A stretch of DNA of 17,081 nt, from NCBI GenBank assembly GCA_021798375.1, contig JAJZHU010000013.1, positions 1-17,081 of the forward strand. Direction: 5' to 3'. The notes under the pieces were generated by a model that had not been told where the DNA came from, made no database searches, and saw nothing but the letters and a program-made list of their open reading frames with translations. Both the position numbers and the translations under genes were made by a program. Origin of the DNA: Pseudomonadota bacterium. GTDB taxonomy: Bacteria > Pseudomonadota > Alphaproteobacteria > Acetobacterales > Acetobacteraceae. Shown piece by piece: positions 1 to 7,463 of this stretch; position 1 is the stretch's first letter; each line of letters opens with the position of its first letter.

Positions 1-1
1 T

Positions 2-784
2 GCCCACGCCCAGCAAAGCGAGTCGCGCCACGCCGCCACCACGGCCATTCTGCAAGCGGGACCGATCGAGGCATTGTTGGGCGCGGAAACCGCCGGCATC
101 GCCCCGGCTTTTTCACCGCTGCGCGAAGACGGCACACTGACCCTGGCGGCCCAGGCGTGGCTGGCGGTGCGCGAAATCTCGCCCGAGGCAGCACTGGCCG
201 CCGCACTTTTGGGCGAAAGCCCGTTCCCGCAGCCGAACGCCACGGCTTATGGCGCCATGATCGACGCGGTTGCGCCCTTTTTGCACGAACTCCCCGTGCG
301 GCCGGAAACCAGCCCATTGCCGATGGGGCGCGCGAACATGGAAGAATTGCCGCCGCGCCGGCGCGGATACACCCAAAAAGCCACCGTCGGCGGGCACAAA
401 TTATATCTGCGCACGGGCGAATACGACGATGGGCGATTGGGTGAGATTTTCGTGGCACTCAACAAGGAAAGTGCCGCGTTTCGCGGTTTGATGGATTGTT
501 TTGCCATCGCGGTCAGCCTGGGGCTGCAACATGGCGTGCCGCTCGCCCGCTTCACCCACGCCTTCACCGGCACGAAATTCGCTCCGGCGGGATTTGTCGA
601 AGGCGATGCCTCGGTGCCCGCCGCCACATCCCTGGTCGATTATCTGTTCCGCAACCTGGCGGCGAGTTATTTGGGCGAAACTGCACAACAACCCGCGGCG
701 CCCTTGATCGAACGCGAACCGGCACCACTTTTGCCTCTGGATTTGCCGCAAGCACGTAGGCAGAATTTAAAACTGGTTCGTTAA
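2..784 (+). CDS. nrdJ: Class II (adenosylcobalamin-dependent) ribonucleotide reductase, C-terminal part
   Basis: The reading frame is open from the first bases of the window, so the 5' end of the gene lies outside. The visible ~260 residues end in a block typical of the TSCPD region of B12-dependent ribonucleotide reductases: RRRGYTQKATVGGHK, YLRTGEYDDGRLGEIF, AAFRGLMDCFAIAVSLGLQ, then a FAPAGFVEGD segment and TSLVDYLFRNLAASYLG. The family converts ribonucleotides to deoxyribonucleotides in the cytoplasm using adenosylcobalamin. About 35 Pro/Arg-rich residues follow (ending QARRQNLKLVR), and they hold no cysteine. Many alphaproteobacterial NrdJ proteins end instead in a cysteine-rich redox tail, so this is either a shorter subtype or a tail carried elsewhere. 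The family call is secure from the conserved block. The full length and active-site cysteines cannot be judged here. Confidence 0.85.
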   Translation, partial: AHAQQSESRHAATTAILQAGPIEALLGAETAGIAPAFSPLREDGTLTLAAQAWLAVREISPEAALAAALLGESPFPQPNATAYGAMIDAVAPFLHELPVRPETSPLPMGRANMEELPPRRRGYTQKATVGGHKLYLRTGEYDDGRLGEIFVALNKESAAFRGLMDCFAIAVSLGLQHGVPLARFTHAFTGTKFAPAGFVEGDASVPAATSLVDYLFRNLAASYLGETAQQPAAPLIEREPAPLLPLDLPQARRQNLKLVR

Positions 785-801
785 TCCCCCAAGGAGTCGC
801 C

Positions 802-1269
802 ATGTCGAGCGAGATCACCCACCGTCTGGCGGAATTGGGGATTACCCTGCCCGCGCCCATGGCCCCGCTCGCCAATTATCTGCCATTCGTGCGATCGGGC
901 GATCTGGTGTTTGTCTCAGGCCAGCTTCCCGCCCGCGACGGCAAAGTGGCCTATACCGGCAAAGTGACGGTGGATATCGCCATCGAATCCGCCCAGACGG
1001 CGGCGCAATTGTGCTTTATCAATCTATTGGCGCAGCTTTCGGCGGCATGTGAGGGCGATTTGAACCGCGTGCGCCGGGTGGTGCGTCTGGCCGGATTTAT
1101 CGCCGCTCCCGCTGATTTCACCCAACATGCGCTGGTGATGAACGGTGCTTCGGATCTGGCCGTGGCGATATTTGGCGAAGCCGGACGCCACGCCCGCTGC
1201 ACCGTGGGCGTGCCGTCCCTGCCCGCCGACGCAACCGTGGAAGTCGAAGGCGTCTTTGAGATCGGCTGA
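802..1269 (+). CDS. RidA/YjgF-family protein (COG0251)
   Basis: This is a 155-residue member of the RidA/YjgF/UK114 superfamily, whose best-known members hydrolyse reactive enamine/imine intermediates such as 2-aminoacrylate. Visible hallmarks are GDLVFVSGQLP at residues 33-43, near the N terminus of the fold, and the C-terminal RCTVGVPSLPADATVEVEG (residues 132-150), where Arg132 matches the arginine needed for imine hydrolysis in RidA. At 155 residues it is longer than archetypal RidA (~128), as in the longer subfamilies whose substrates are largely unknown. The start is set by AAGGAG at 791-796, five bases before ATG. It lies 17 bases after nrdJ and 4 bases before the next gene, so it is probably cotranscribed. 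Deaminase activity is inferred, not shown. Confidence 0.9.
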   Translation: MSSEITHRLAELGITLPAPMAPLANYLPFVRSGDLVFVSGQLPARDGKVAYTGKVTVDIAIESAQTAAQLCFINLLAQLSAACEGDLNRVRRVVRLAGFIAAPADFTQHALVMNGASDLAVAIFGEAGRHARCTVGVPSLPADATVEVEGVFEIG

Positions 1270-1273
1270 TCTC

Positions 1274-2416
1274 ATGCCGGGCGGCTATGGGCTATCGCTG
1301 TCGTTGCACCGGGCCATCACCGAAATCCCGGCCCATGATTGGGATCTGTGCGCGGGCAACGACAACCCGTTTCTAAGCCACGGCTTTCTGTCCGCCATCG
1401 AAGACAGCGGATCCACCGGCCGCGCCGCGGGTTGGATTCCCTGGCATGTCGCCCTGCGCGATCGGGCGGGCACGATCCAGGCGGTGGTGCCTTTGTATGA
1501 AAAAACCCATTCCTACGGCGAATATGTGTTCGATCACGCCTGGGCGCAGGCATTCGCGCGCGTGGGCGGGCATTATTACCCCAAATTACAGGTCGCCGTT
1601 CCCTTCACTCCCGTGCCGGGACCGCGCCTGTTGCGTCGCCCCGGCGTGCCGCTCGGGCCTTTGGCGGCCGGGTTGATCGAGGTTTGCCAGCAGTTCCAAC
1701 ATTCGTCGCTGCACATCACTTTTTGCACCGCCGCCGAAGCCGAGGAATTGACCCGCGCCGGTTTTCTGCCGCGTTTGGGCGTGCAATTTCATTGGCACAA
1801 TCAGGGCTGGCGGAATTTCGATGAATTTCTCGCTGCCCTCAATTCGCGCAAGCGCAAGGCCATCCGCCACGAACGCGCCGCCGCCCACGCCTCCGGTTTG
1901 CGTTTCGTCACGCTGCGCGGCGATGATATCAAACCGGCGCATTGGGACGCATTTTACCGGTTTTATCTTTCCACCATCGACCGCAAATGGGGTGCGCCCT
2001 ATCTGACACACGAATTCTTCCCCTTGATTTCAAAATATCTGGGTGATCGCGTGGTGTTGATGATGGCGTCCGATGGCGAAACTCCCGTCGCCGGAGCGCT
2101 TAATCTGATGGGCAGCGACGCGCTTTATGGCCGCAACTGGGGCGCCTTGGGCGAGTATCCGTTTCTGCATTTCGAATTATGCTATTATCAGGCCATCGAT
2201 TTCGCGCTGGAACATGGCCTTTCCCGCATCGAGGCCGGCGCGCAGGGCGAACACAAGATCCAGCGCGGCTATCTGCCGGTGGAAACCCATTCCACCCATT
2301 GGTTCGCCCATGCGGGCCTGTCCTCGGCGGTGGCCGATTATCTGGCGCACGAACGCCCCGCCATTCGTGCGGAAATCGCCGAATTGAGCCGCCTTTCGCC
2401 ATTTCGTGCCGCGTAG
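1274..2416 (+). CDS. COG3146/DUF482 GNAT-fold protein
   Basis: The 380-residue product matches the COG3146 (DUF482, 'peptidogalycan biosynthesis') family of GNAT/FemAB-like acyltransferases. Typical blocks are NPFLSHGFLSAIEDSGS near residue 31, GWIPWH, PLYEKTHSYGEYVFDHAWA (73-91), YYPKLQVAVPFTPVPGPRLL (101-120), the basic NSRKRKAIRHER segment, and a C-terminal EAGAQGEHKIQRGYLP motif. The frame extends upstream to 1145 inside the preceding gene, but ATG 1274 gives the family's usual length and N terminus and lies 4 bases after the ridA stop. No signal peptide or membrane segment is evident, so it should be cytoplasmic. The acyl acceptor is not known for the family. Membership is clear; catalytic activity is an inference from fold. 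Confidence 0.9.
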   Translation: MPGGYGLSLSLHRAITEIPAHDWDLCAGNDNPFLSHGFLSAIEDSGSTGRAAGWIPWHVALRDRAGTIQAVVPLYEKTHSYGEYVFDHAWAQAFARVGGHYYPKLQVAVPFTPVPGPRLLRRPGVPLGPLAAGLIEVCQQFQHSSLHITFCTAAEAEELTRAGFLPRLGVQFHWHNQGWRNFDEFLAALNSRKRKAIRHERAAAHASGLRFVTLRGDDIKPAHWDAFYRFYLSTIDRKWGAPYLTHEFFPLISKYLGDRVVLMMASDGETPVAGALNLMGSDALYGRNWGALGEYPFLHFELCYYQAIDFALEHGLSRIEAGAQGEHKIQRGYLPVETHSTHWFAHAGLSSAVADYLAHERPAIRAEIAELSRLSPFRAA

Positions 2417-2441
2417 AACCGGCGGGATGAGAAGACAGCAC

Positions 2442-3809
2442 ATGCCCGATCATCCCACCATCCACCCATCAAGCAGGCGGCGGGATTGGGCAGGCGTTGC
2501 CAGCATCGTTTGGGTGGTGATCGTCATCGCCATCGCCCTGATCGCCGCGACAGCACCGATTCTGCTGCCCGCCGCGCCGAAAATCGACGCCGACCTGCGC
2601 AAAATAGCCGCCGCCGTCATCTTCGCCACCAGCTATCTGGCGCTGGCCGCCGGCAAAGTGCCTGGATTGCTGATCGACCGGGCCGGGGTCGCATTGGTGG
2701 GCGCCGGTATGATGGTCGCTTGCGGCGCATTGCCGGTGCAGGCGGCCTATCAGGCGATCGACCTCAACACCATCGTGCTGCTGCTTGGCATCATGATCGT
2801 GGTGGCCAGCCTGCGCCTGTCCGGCTTTTTCGCGCTTGCCACCAGTTGGGTGATGGAACATGCGAAAAGCCCGCTGGCGCTGCTGTGCGTGGTGACCGCA
2901 ACCTCCGGCATCTTTTCGGCCTTCCTGGTCAATGATGCGATTTGTTTGGTGCTGGCACCCTTGGTGCTGGAGTTGACGCTGCAAATGGGACGCAAACCGG
3001 CGCCCTATCTGTTGGCGGTGGCGATGGCATCCAACGTGGGGTCAGTCGCCACGATCACCGGCAATCCGCAGAACATCATGATCGGCAGCTTCTCGCATAT
3101 TCCATACCTGACATTCACCCGCACCCTGGGGCCGGTGGCGCTGATCGGATTGACCATCACCGCCGGTCTGGTGGCGCTGTTTTACCGCGATGAATTCAAG
3201 GCGCCGGACATTCTGGCGGCGGTCAAACCGCGTATCCAAATCAACCGCGCGCTGATATGGCGCGCGCTTGCCGGAACCGCGGTGATGATTGCGTTGTTCT
3301 TCGCCGGCCTGCCGCCCGCCAAAGCCGCGATCATCATCGGCGGCTTGCTGTTACTCACCCGGCGCATGAAAAGCAAACGCATCTACGCCGAGATCGATTG
3401 GTCGTTGTTGCTGATGTTTGCGGGATTGTTCATCATCGTGGCCGGAGCGGAACGCACACTGCTCTCGCCCGATCTGATCGCGGCCATCGGCCAACTGCAT
3501 CTGGATCAGATCCCCGTTCTAAGCGCGGTGACGGCCATATTATCCAACCTGGTCAGCAACGTGCCGGCCGTGATGATGCTGAAGCCGTTTGTCGAGACCC
3601 TGCCGCATCATGCCCGCAGTTGGATGACCGTCGCCATGGCATCGACCCTGGCGGGCAATTTCACCATTCTTGGCTCGATTGCCAATTTGATCGTGGTGCA
3701 GAAGGCCGCCGCCCGGGGCATCGAAATCAGCTTTTGGGACTATTTCAGGATCGGCGCACCGCTTACACTCATCACCCTGGCGATCGGCACGGTTTGGTTG
3801 TGGTTATGA
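2442..3809 (+). CDS. SLC13/ArsB-NhaD-type anion permease
   Basis: A polytopic inner-membrane protein of ~455 residues with about 11 hydrophobic segments. It carries the two inverted-repeat signatures of the ion transporter superfamily: FLVNDAICLVLAPLVLE with SNVGSVATITGNPQNIMIG (near 162-214) in the first half, and SNLVSNVPAVMMLKP with TLAGNFTILGSIANLIV in the second. The Asn-Pro and Ser/Thr-rich hairpin ends normally form the ion- and anion-binding sites. Related families transport dicarboxylates, sulfate, arsenite or exchange Na+/H+; the substrate here cannot be told. The start is uncertain. GTG 2406 would overlap the previous gene and ATG 2427 has no spaced ribosome-binding site, so ATG 2442, seven bases after AGAAG, is preferred. 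It follows the COG3146 gene by 25 bases. Confidence 0.85.
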   Translation: MPDHPTIHPSSRRRDWAGVASIVWVVIVIAIALIAATAPILLPAAPKIDADLRKIAAAVIFATSYLALAAGKVPGLLIDRAGVALVGAGMMVACGALPVQAAYQAIDLNTIVLLLGIMIVVASLRLSGFFALATSWVMEHAKSPLALLCVVTATSGIFSAFLVNDAICLVLAPLVLELTLQMGRKPAPYLLAVAMASNVGSVATITGNPQNIMIGSFSHIPYLTFTRTLGPVALIGLTITAGLVALFYRDEFKAPDILAAVKPRIQINRALIWRALAGTAVMIALFFAGLPPAKAAIIIGGLLLLTRRMKSKRIYAEIDWSLLLMFAGLFIIVAGAERTLLSPDLIAAIGQLHLDQIPVLSAVTAILSNLVSNVPAVMMLKPFVETLPHHARSWMTVAMASTLAGNFTILGSIANLIVVQKAAARGIEISFWDYFRIGAPLTLITLAIGTVWLWL

Positions 3810-3836
3810 AATTTTTATCAATGTGGAAAATTTCCG

Positions 3837-4694
3837 ATGAAATTCTTTTTTGCGCGTTTCTTATTACTAAGCCTCATCGCCATCCTTCCCGCACAAGCGC
3901 GCACGATAAAAATCACCACCTGGAATTTGGAATGGCTCACGCTGCGCCCGCAAGGAGATCATGCCTTGCCCAGTGGCGTGGCGCCGAAAACCGCCGACGC
4001 CATCGCCCGTCTGCATGATTACGCCGCCAAACTCGATTCCGATGTTATCGCCTTTGAAGAAGTCGATGGCCCGGACATGGCGGCACGCATTTTCCCCGCC
4101 GATCGCTATCAGATCGTCACCGATGACGGCAACGAGGTTCAGCGCGTGGGATTCGCCATTCGCCGGGACATTAAATTTCAACACAACCCCGATTTGTCCG
4201 CATTGAATTTGGGACATCGCGGCTTGCGCGCCGGCGTTGATGTCACGCTCGATCTGGATGGCCACACGCTGCGTTTGCTTGGGATGCATTTGAAAAGCGG
4301 TTGCGCCGGCGGCAACTTCAGCACCGAGTATGCGGAAAAAGCGTGCCGGCAACTGGGCCGGCAATTGCCGGTTCTACAAGATTGGATCACCGCCCGGGCC
4401 GCCGACAGCGAGGCTTTCGCCCTGCTGGGCGATTTCAACCGCCGCATGTACGACCGCGAGAAATTCTGGAATCAACTTGAATCCAGCGCCCCATTGACGC
4501 TGACGGACGAGGGTGAAGACAGCCCATGCTGGGGCGGCGACAGCTTTATCGATCACGTAATCCTGGGCGGCGCCGCGCGCGGCTGGGAGGTGCCGAATTC
4601 ATTGCGGGTGTTGGTTTATCGGGAAAAAGACAAAAGTTTCAAGGAAACATTGTCCGACCACTGCCCGGTTTCGGTGCAGTTGGACGTAAAGTAA
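3837..4694 (+). CDS. Exported endonuclease/exonuclease/phosphatase (EEP) family protein
   Basis: A 285-residue EEP-fold (DNase I-like) phosphoesterase with an N-terminal signal peptide: MKFFFAR, a hydrophobic core, then PAQAR with likely cleavage after residue ~21. All catalytic blocks of the fold are present: TTWNLEW (Asn30), EEVD (metal-binding Glu75), the substrate-binding HLKSGC (His151), LLGDFN (Asp199, Asn201), FIDHVIL (Asp239-His240) and LSDHCPV (Asp274-His275). The family cleaves phosphodiester bonds in nucleic acids or phosphomonoesters in lipids and inositol phosphates. Export points to a periplasmic or secreted role such as nucleic-acid scavenging, but the substrate is inferred. 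Four cysteines lie between residues 156 and 275 and could form disulfides. The start is the only ATG before the signal peptide in this frame; GGAAAA at 3825-3830 is a weak ribosome-binding site. Confidence 0.88.
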   Translation: MKFFFARFLLLSLIAILPAQARTIKITTWNLEWLTLRPQGDHALPSGVAPKTADAIARLHDYAAKLDSDVIAFEEVDGPDMAARIFPADRYQIVTDDGNEVQRVGFAIRRDIKFQHNPDLSALNLGHRGLRAGVDVTLDLDGHTLRLLGMHLKSGCAGGNFSTEYAEKACRQLGRQLPVLQDWITARAADSEAFALLGDFNRRMYDREKFWNQLESSAPLTLTDEGEDSPCWGGDSFIDHVILGGAARGWEVPNSLRVLVYREKDKSFKETLSDHCPVSVQLDVK

Positions 4695-4749
4695 CGCCAT
4701 GGATAATTCCGCGACAATCCAGTAGCCTCCCCACTCCCACCCAATTCCC

Positions 4750-4755
4750 AAGGGG
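4750..4755 (+). promoter_or_regulatory. Ribosome-binding site that sets the ydfG start
   Basis: AAGGGG lies seven bases before ATG 4763. It decides between this start and the much longer open frame that reaches back into the EEP gene. The 68-base gap around it shows no clear promoter or terminator. Confidence 0.7.
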
Positions 4756-4762
4756 CAGATCC

Positions 4763-5527
4763 ATGTCACTCACCCTGTTTGTCACAGGCGTCACCGCCGG
4801 GTTTGGCCGCGCCATCGCCCGCCGCTTTATCGCCGATGGCCATCGTGTGATCGGCGTCGGGCGGCGGGCCGAACGTCTGGCGGAACTGCACACCGAATTG
4901 GGGGACAACTTCCTGCCCATGCAATTGGATGTCACCGATCTCACAGCCGTCGATGCCTTGCCGCAAACCCTCCCCGCCGCCTGGCGCGACATCGATGTGC
5001 TGGTCAATAACGCGGGACTGGCACTGGGCACCGCCCCCGCACAGCAAGCCGATCTTGCCGATTGGGACCTTATGGTGAACACCAATATATCCGGCCTGAT
5101 CCATGTCACCCGCGCGCTACTGCCCGGCATGGTGGCGCGCAACAAAGGCACCATCGTCAATATCGGCAGCACCGCCGGGCGTTATGCCTATCCGGGCGGC
5201 AATGTCTATTGCGCCAGCAAAGCCTTTGTCGAACAATTCTCGCTGTGTCTGCGCGCCGATCTGGTGGCGAATAATATTCGCGTGACAGATATCATGCCGG
5301 GCCTGGTGGGAGGCACCGAATTCAGCCATGTGCGTTTTCATGGCGATGCCCAAAAGGCCGATGCCGTCTATCAAAACACCAAACCGCTCGATGAGAACGA
5401 CATCGCCGAGGCGGTGCATTGGGTGGTGAATTTGCCCGATCATGTGAATATCAATGTGATCGAGATGATGCCGACCTGTCAGGCGCCGGGGCCGCTGGCG
5501 ATTAGCAGGCAAGCAAACAACAAATGA
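4763..5527 (+). CDS. ydfG: NADP-dependent short-chain dehydrogenase, YdfG-type
   Basis: A 254-residue classical SDR that closely resembles E. coli YdfG (3-hydroxy acid / serine dehydrogenase, also linked to malonic semialdehyde reduction). Visible are the nucleotide-binding TGVTAGFG (8-15), Arg34-Arg35 after strand 2 favouring NADP, LDVTD, VNNAGLALG (81-89), catalytic Ser136 in NIGSTAGR, and Tyr149-x3-Lys153 in YCASK. The stretch PGLVGGTEFSHVRFHGD and the ending NVIEMMPTCQ are typical of YdfG. The frame stays open upstream to 4526, but AAGGGG at 4750-4755 fixes ATG 4763, which also gives the family N terminus. The stop overlaps the next start by four bases (ATGA), so translation of the two is probably coupled. 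Confidence 0.93.
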   Translation: MSLTLFVTGVTAGFGRAIARRFIADGHRVIGVGRRAERLAELHTELGDNFLPMQLDVTDLTAVDALPQTLPAAWRDIDVLVNNAGLALGTAPAQQADLADWDLMVNTNISGLIHVTRALLPGMVARNKGTIVNIGSTAGRYAYPGGNVYCASKAFVEQFSLCLRADLVANNIRVTDIMPGLVGGTEFSHVRFHGDAQKADAVYQNTKPLDENDIAEAVHWVVNLPDHVNINVIEMMPTCQAPGPLAISRQANNK

Positions 5528-6690
5528 CAAAAAAAGAGGCAAAAAAACTTTTGTCACCAGGGCTTACCCGGCGGCAGGTGCTTGCTACCGCGATCATTGC
5601 GCCCACGATCACATCCACCAGCCCGACGCCGATCCGTGCCATCGTCAATCACATCGACGCCCTCCCCACGGGGCCGGTTTGGCTGGCGAGCTACCCCGGC
5701 GACGCCACACCGCCCGCCCTGCGCAACGCTGCCTTTGTCTATGACAACGCGCTGGCGCTGATCGCGCTTAAATCCCACGGCAACATCGCCGCCGCCCTGC
5801 GTATCGGCGAGGCCATGCTCATCGCACTCGACCATGATCGTTTCTGGCACGATGGCCGTCTGCGCAACGCCTATCGCGCCGGCCCGGCCACCACCCCCGC
5901 CGCCCTGCCCGGCTATTGGAACGCGAAGCTCAATCTGTGGAGCGAGGACGCCTATCAAGCCGGTTCAGCCACCGGCAATGTCGCCTGGGCCGCCCTCGCG
6001 CTGCTTCACCTCGCCCCGCACGGCGCGCGCTTTCAATCCGGCGCCCAGCGGATGATCGCCTGGCTCGATGGCAACACCTCGGCCCAAGGCATCATCGGCG
6101 GCTATTTCGGCGAGGAGCCCCACCCCATCCAGCAAAATTGGCGCTCAACCGAACAAAACATCGACGCCGCAGTAGTCATGCGGGCCGTAGGCGACTCGCG
6201 CGCTGATTGGTGCCGCGCCTTCGTCACCCACCAATTCGACCGCGCGCGGGGCTGTTTCAACACGGGATCCACCCCCGGTCCCACCGCGCTCGATGCCAAT
6301 CTGTGGCCGTTGCTGGCATTCCCCGATCCTCCGCACGAATGGCGCCGCGCGCTCGACTGGGTGCGCGCACACTACGGCGCGGAAGGCGGGCTGGGCTTTC
6401 GGGACAATCCTGATGGCCTATGGACCGAGGGCACTGCCCAGGGCGCGCTCACCTTTGCCCTGTCGGGCGATCCGGCAACGGCGGCCAAACTTCTGGCCAA
6501 ACTTCCTGAAATGGCCGCCAGCAACGGCTATTTGCGCGCGGCAAACCACGAAATTCGCACCGGGCTTGCGATCGGCCCCCACTCCACCAGCGACGATTTC
6601 CGCTATTACCCACTGCCTCATCTGGGCGCCACCGCCTGGGCCGCGCTGGCGTTTGCCCGCGTAAATCCATTTCGGATTGATCACATTTAG
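5524..6690 (+). CDS. Tat-exported protein of probable six-hairpin (alpha/alpha toroid) fold, function unknown
   Basis: I do not recognise a named family. The 388-residue product starts with a lysine-rich leader and a twin-arginine motif (TRRQVLA, residues 15-21) followed by a weakly hydrophobic stretch, so Tat export or membrane anchoring is likely. The rest is regularly repeating helical pairs with small-residue and aromatic motifs typical of six-hairpin glycosidase-like toroids: FVYDNALALIALKSHG (71-86), GNVAWAALALLHL (151-163), STEQNIDAAVVMRA (208-221), TALDANLWPLLAF, EGTAQGALTFAL and LGATAWAALAF. Acidic residues in these turns (Asp74, Glu210, Asp214) are candidates for catalysis. A carbohydrate-active role is inferred from fold only. 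The start overlaps the ydfG stop (ATGA), suggesting coupled translation. A lyase or a non-catalytic toroid is also possible. Confidence 0.7.
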   Translation: MTKKEAKKLLSPGLTRRQVLATAIIAPTITSTSPTPIRAIVNHIDALPTGPVWLASYPGDATPPALRNAAFVYDNALALIALKSHGNIAAALRIGEAMLIALDHDRFWHDGRLRNAYRAGPATTPAALPGYWNAKLNLWSEDAYQAGSATGNVAWAALALLHLAPHGARFQSGAQRMIAWLDGNTSAQGIIGGYFGEEPHPIQQNWRSTEQNIDAAVVMRAVGDSRADWCRAFVTHQFDRARGCFNTGSTPGPTALDANLWPLLAFPDPPHEWRRALDWVRAHYGAEGGLGFRDNPDGLWTEGTAQGALTFALSGDPATAAKLLAKLPEMAASNGYLRAANHEIRTGLAIGPHSTSDDFRYYPLPHLGATAWAALAFARVNPFRIDHI

Positions 6691-6728
6691 GCGTAAGCTA
6701 GGTTAGAACGAACCCCACGGAGGCAGAT

Positions 6729-7043
6729 ATGTACGACGAAGTATCCCCAGAAGACGCGAACAACGACGCCAATTGGCAGGTGATCCGCGAAGATCTCGAC
6801 CGGCTCCGCGCCGATCTGGCCCGTCTGGGCGAAAAATCCCTCGCCGAGGGGCAAGATAAATTGGCCGAGGAACTCGCCTCTCTGCGGATCAAAGCCGCGT
6901 CGCTGGCATCCAAGGTCAACCACACCGGCCGTTCGGCGCATGAAGACGTGATTTCTTATGTCCGCGACAACCCGATCACCAGCGTCGGCGGCGCTTTTGG
7001 GCTTGGATTGCTGGTTTCCGCCCTGCTCGCGCGCCGTTCGTAA
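6729..7043 (+). CDS. DUF883 (ElaB/YqjD-like) membrane-anchored protein
   Basis: A 104-residue protein with an N-terminal acidic coiled-coil region (residues ~17-65, rich in Asp, Leu, Arg and Glu heptads) and a C-terminal anchor, YVRDNPITSVGGAFGLGLLV, ending in ARRS. This Y-V-R-D/E-N-P-x-x-S-V-G anchor is the hallmark of the DUF883 family. E. coli members ElaB and YqjD are single-pass inner-membrane proteins linked to stationary phase and ribosome tethering. CGGAGG at 6718-6723 is a strong ribosome-binding site five bases before ATG. It is the first gene of a three-gene run with the next membrane protein (6-base gap) and the SYLF protein. The ribosome-related role is by family analogy only. 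Confidence 0.88.
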   Translation: MYDEVSPEDANNDANWQVIREDLDRLRADLARLGEKSLAEGQDKLAEELASLRIKAASLASKVNHTGRSAHEDVISYVRDNPITSVGGAFGLGLLVSALLARRS

Positions 7044-7049
7044 CCAGCC

Positions 7050-7463
7050 ATGGACCCGGTCCGCGCCTTGTTCGAATTGTTCCGCCTGGGCACACGCTTC
7101 AGCGAGATCCGCGACAAGCTCACCCGCGCCACGCACACAGGCATCATGGTCGCCACCCTGATCTCGCTGGCGCTCAGTATCGCGGCCATCGCCTTGTGTC
7201 TGTTGGTCTATGCGCTCGATCGCGCGCTTTTGCCCTGGCTCGGCGAAGTGGGCAGTGCGCTGTTGCTGGCGTTTTTACTGTTTGGCGCCGCCGCCGGCAT
7301 CTATCTGCGCGCACACAGCTTGCTGAAAACGCCGCCTCCGCTCCCTGTTAGTGTGCCGAGCAAGCCGGAAGAAATGTCCACCTCCGCCTTGCTGGCTCTG
7401 CTGGGTGGAATCGTGGTGGGCACGGTGCTGCAAGCGCGCAAGGATTCCAAGGAACCGCTATGA
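7050..7463 (+). CDS. Three-helix membrane protein, possibly YqjE/phage-holin-3-like
   Basis: A 137-residue integral membrane protein. A basic, amphipathic N terminus (RLGTRFSEIRDKLTRATHTG) precedes two strong hydrophobic segments at ~31-55 and ~66-87. A Pro-rich linker (TPPPLPVSVPSKP) is followed by a third, glycine-containing segment at ~111-127 and a charged tail (ARKDSKEPL). I do not recognise the family with certainty. Its position right after a DUF883 gene copies the E. coli yqjD-yqjE pair, and the two central helices resemble YqjE, but the third helix differs. No convincing ribosome-binding site precedes ATG 7050, so translation may depend on the upstream gene, six bases away. The stop overlaps the next start by four bases. 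Confidence 0.75.
   Translation: MDPVRALFELFRLGTRFSEIRDKLTRATHTGIMVATLISLALSIAAIALCLLVYALDRALLPWLGEVGSALLLAFLLFGAAAGIYLRAHSLLKTPPPLPVSVPSKPEEMSTSALLALLGGIVVGTVLQARKDSKEPL

Noticed and set aside
3257..4018. 253-codon plus-strand frame spanning the permease and EEP genes
   Set aside because: It is in another frame of two clear genes, and its product is Arg/His/Gln-rich with no recognisable domain.
4763..4795. TGTCAC-like repeats at the start of ydfG as a Pho box
   Set aside because: The repeats are inside the coding sequence, are spaced 16 bases rather than 11, and encode conserved SDR residues.
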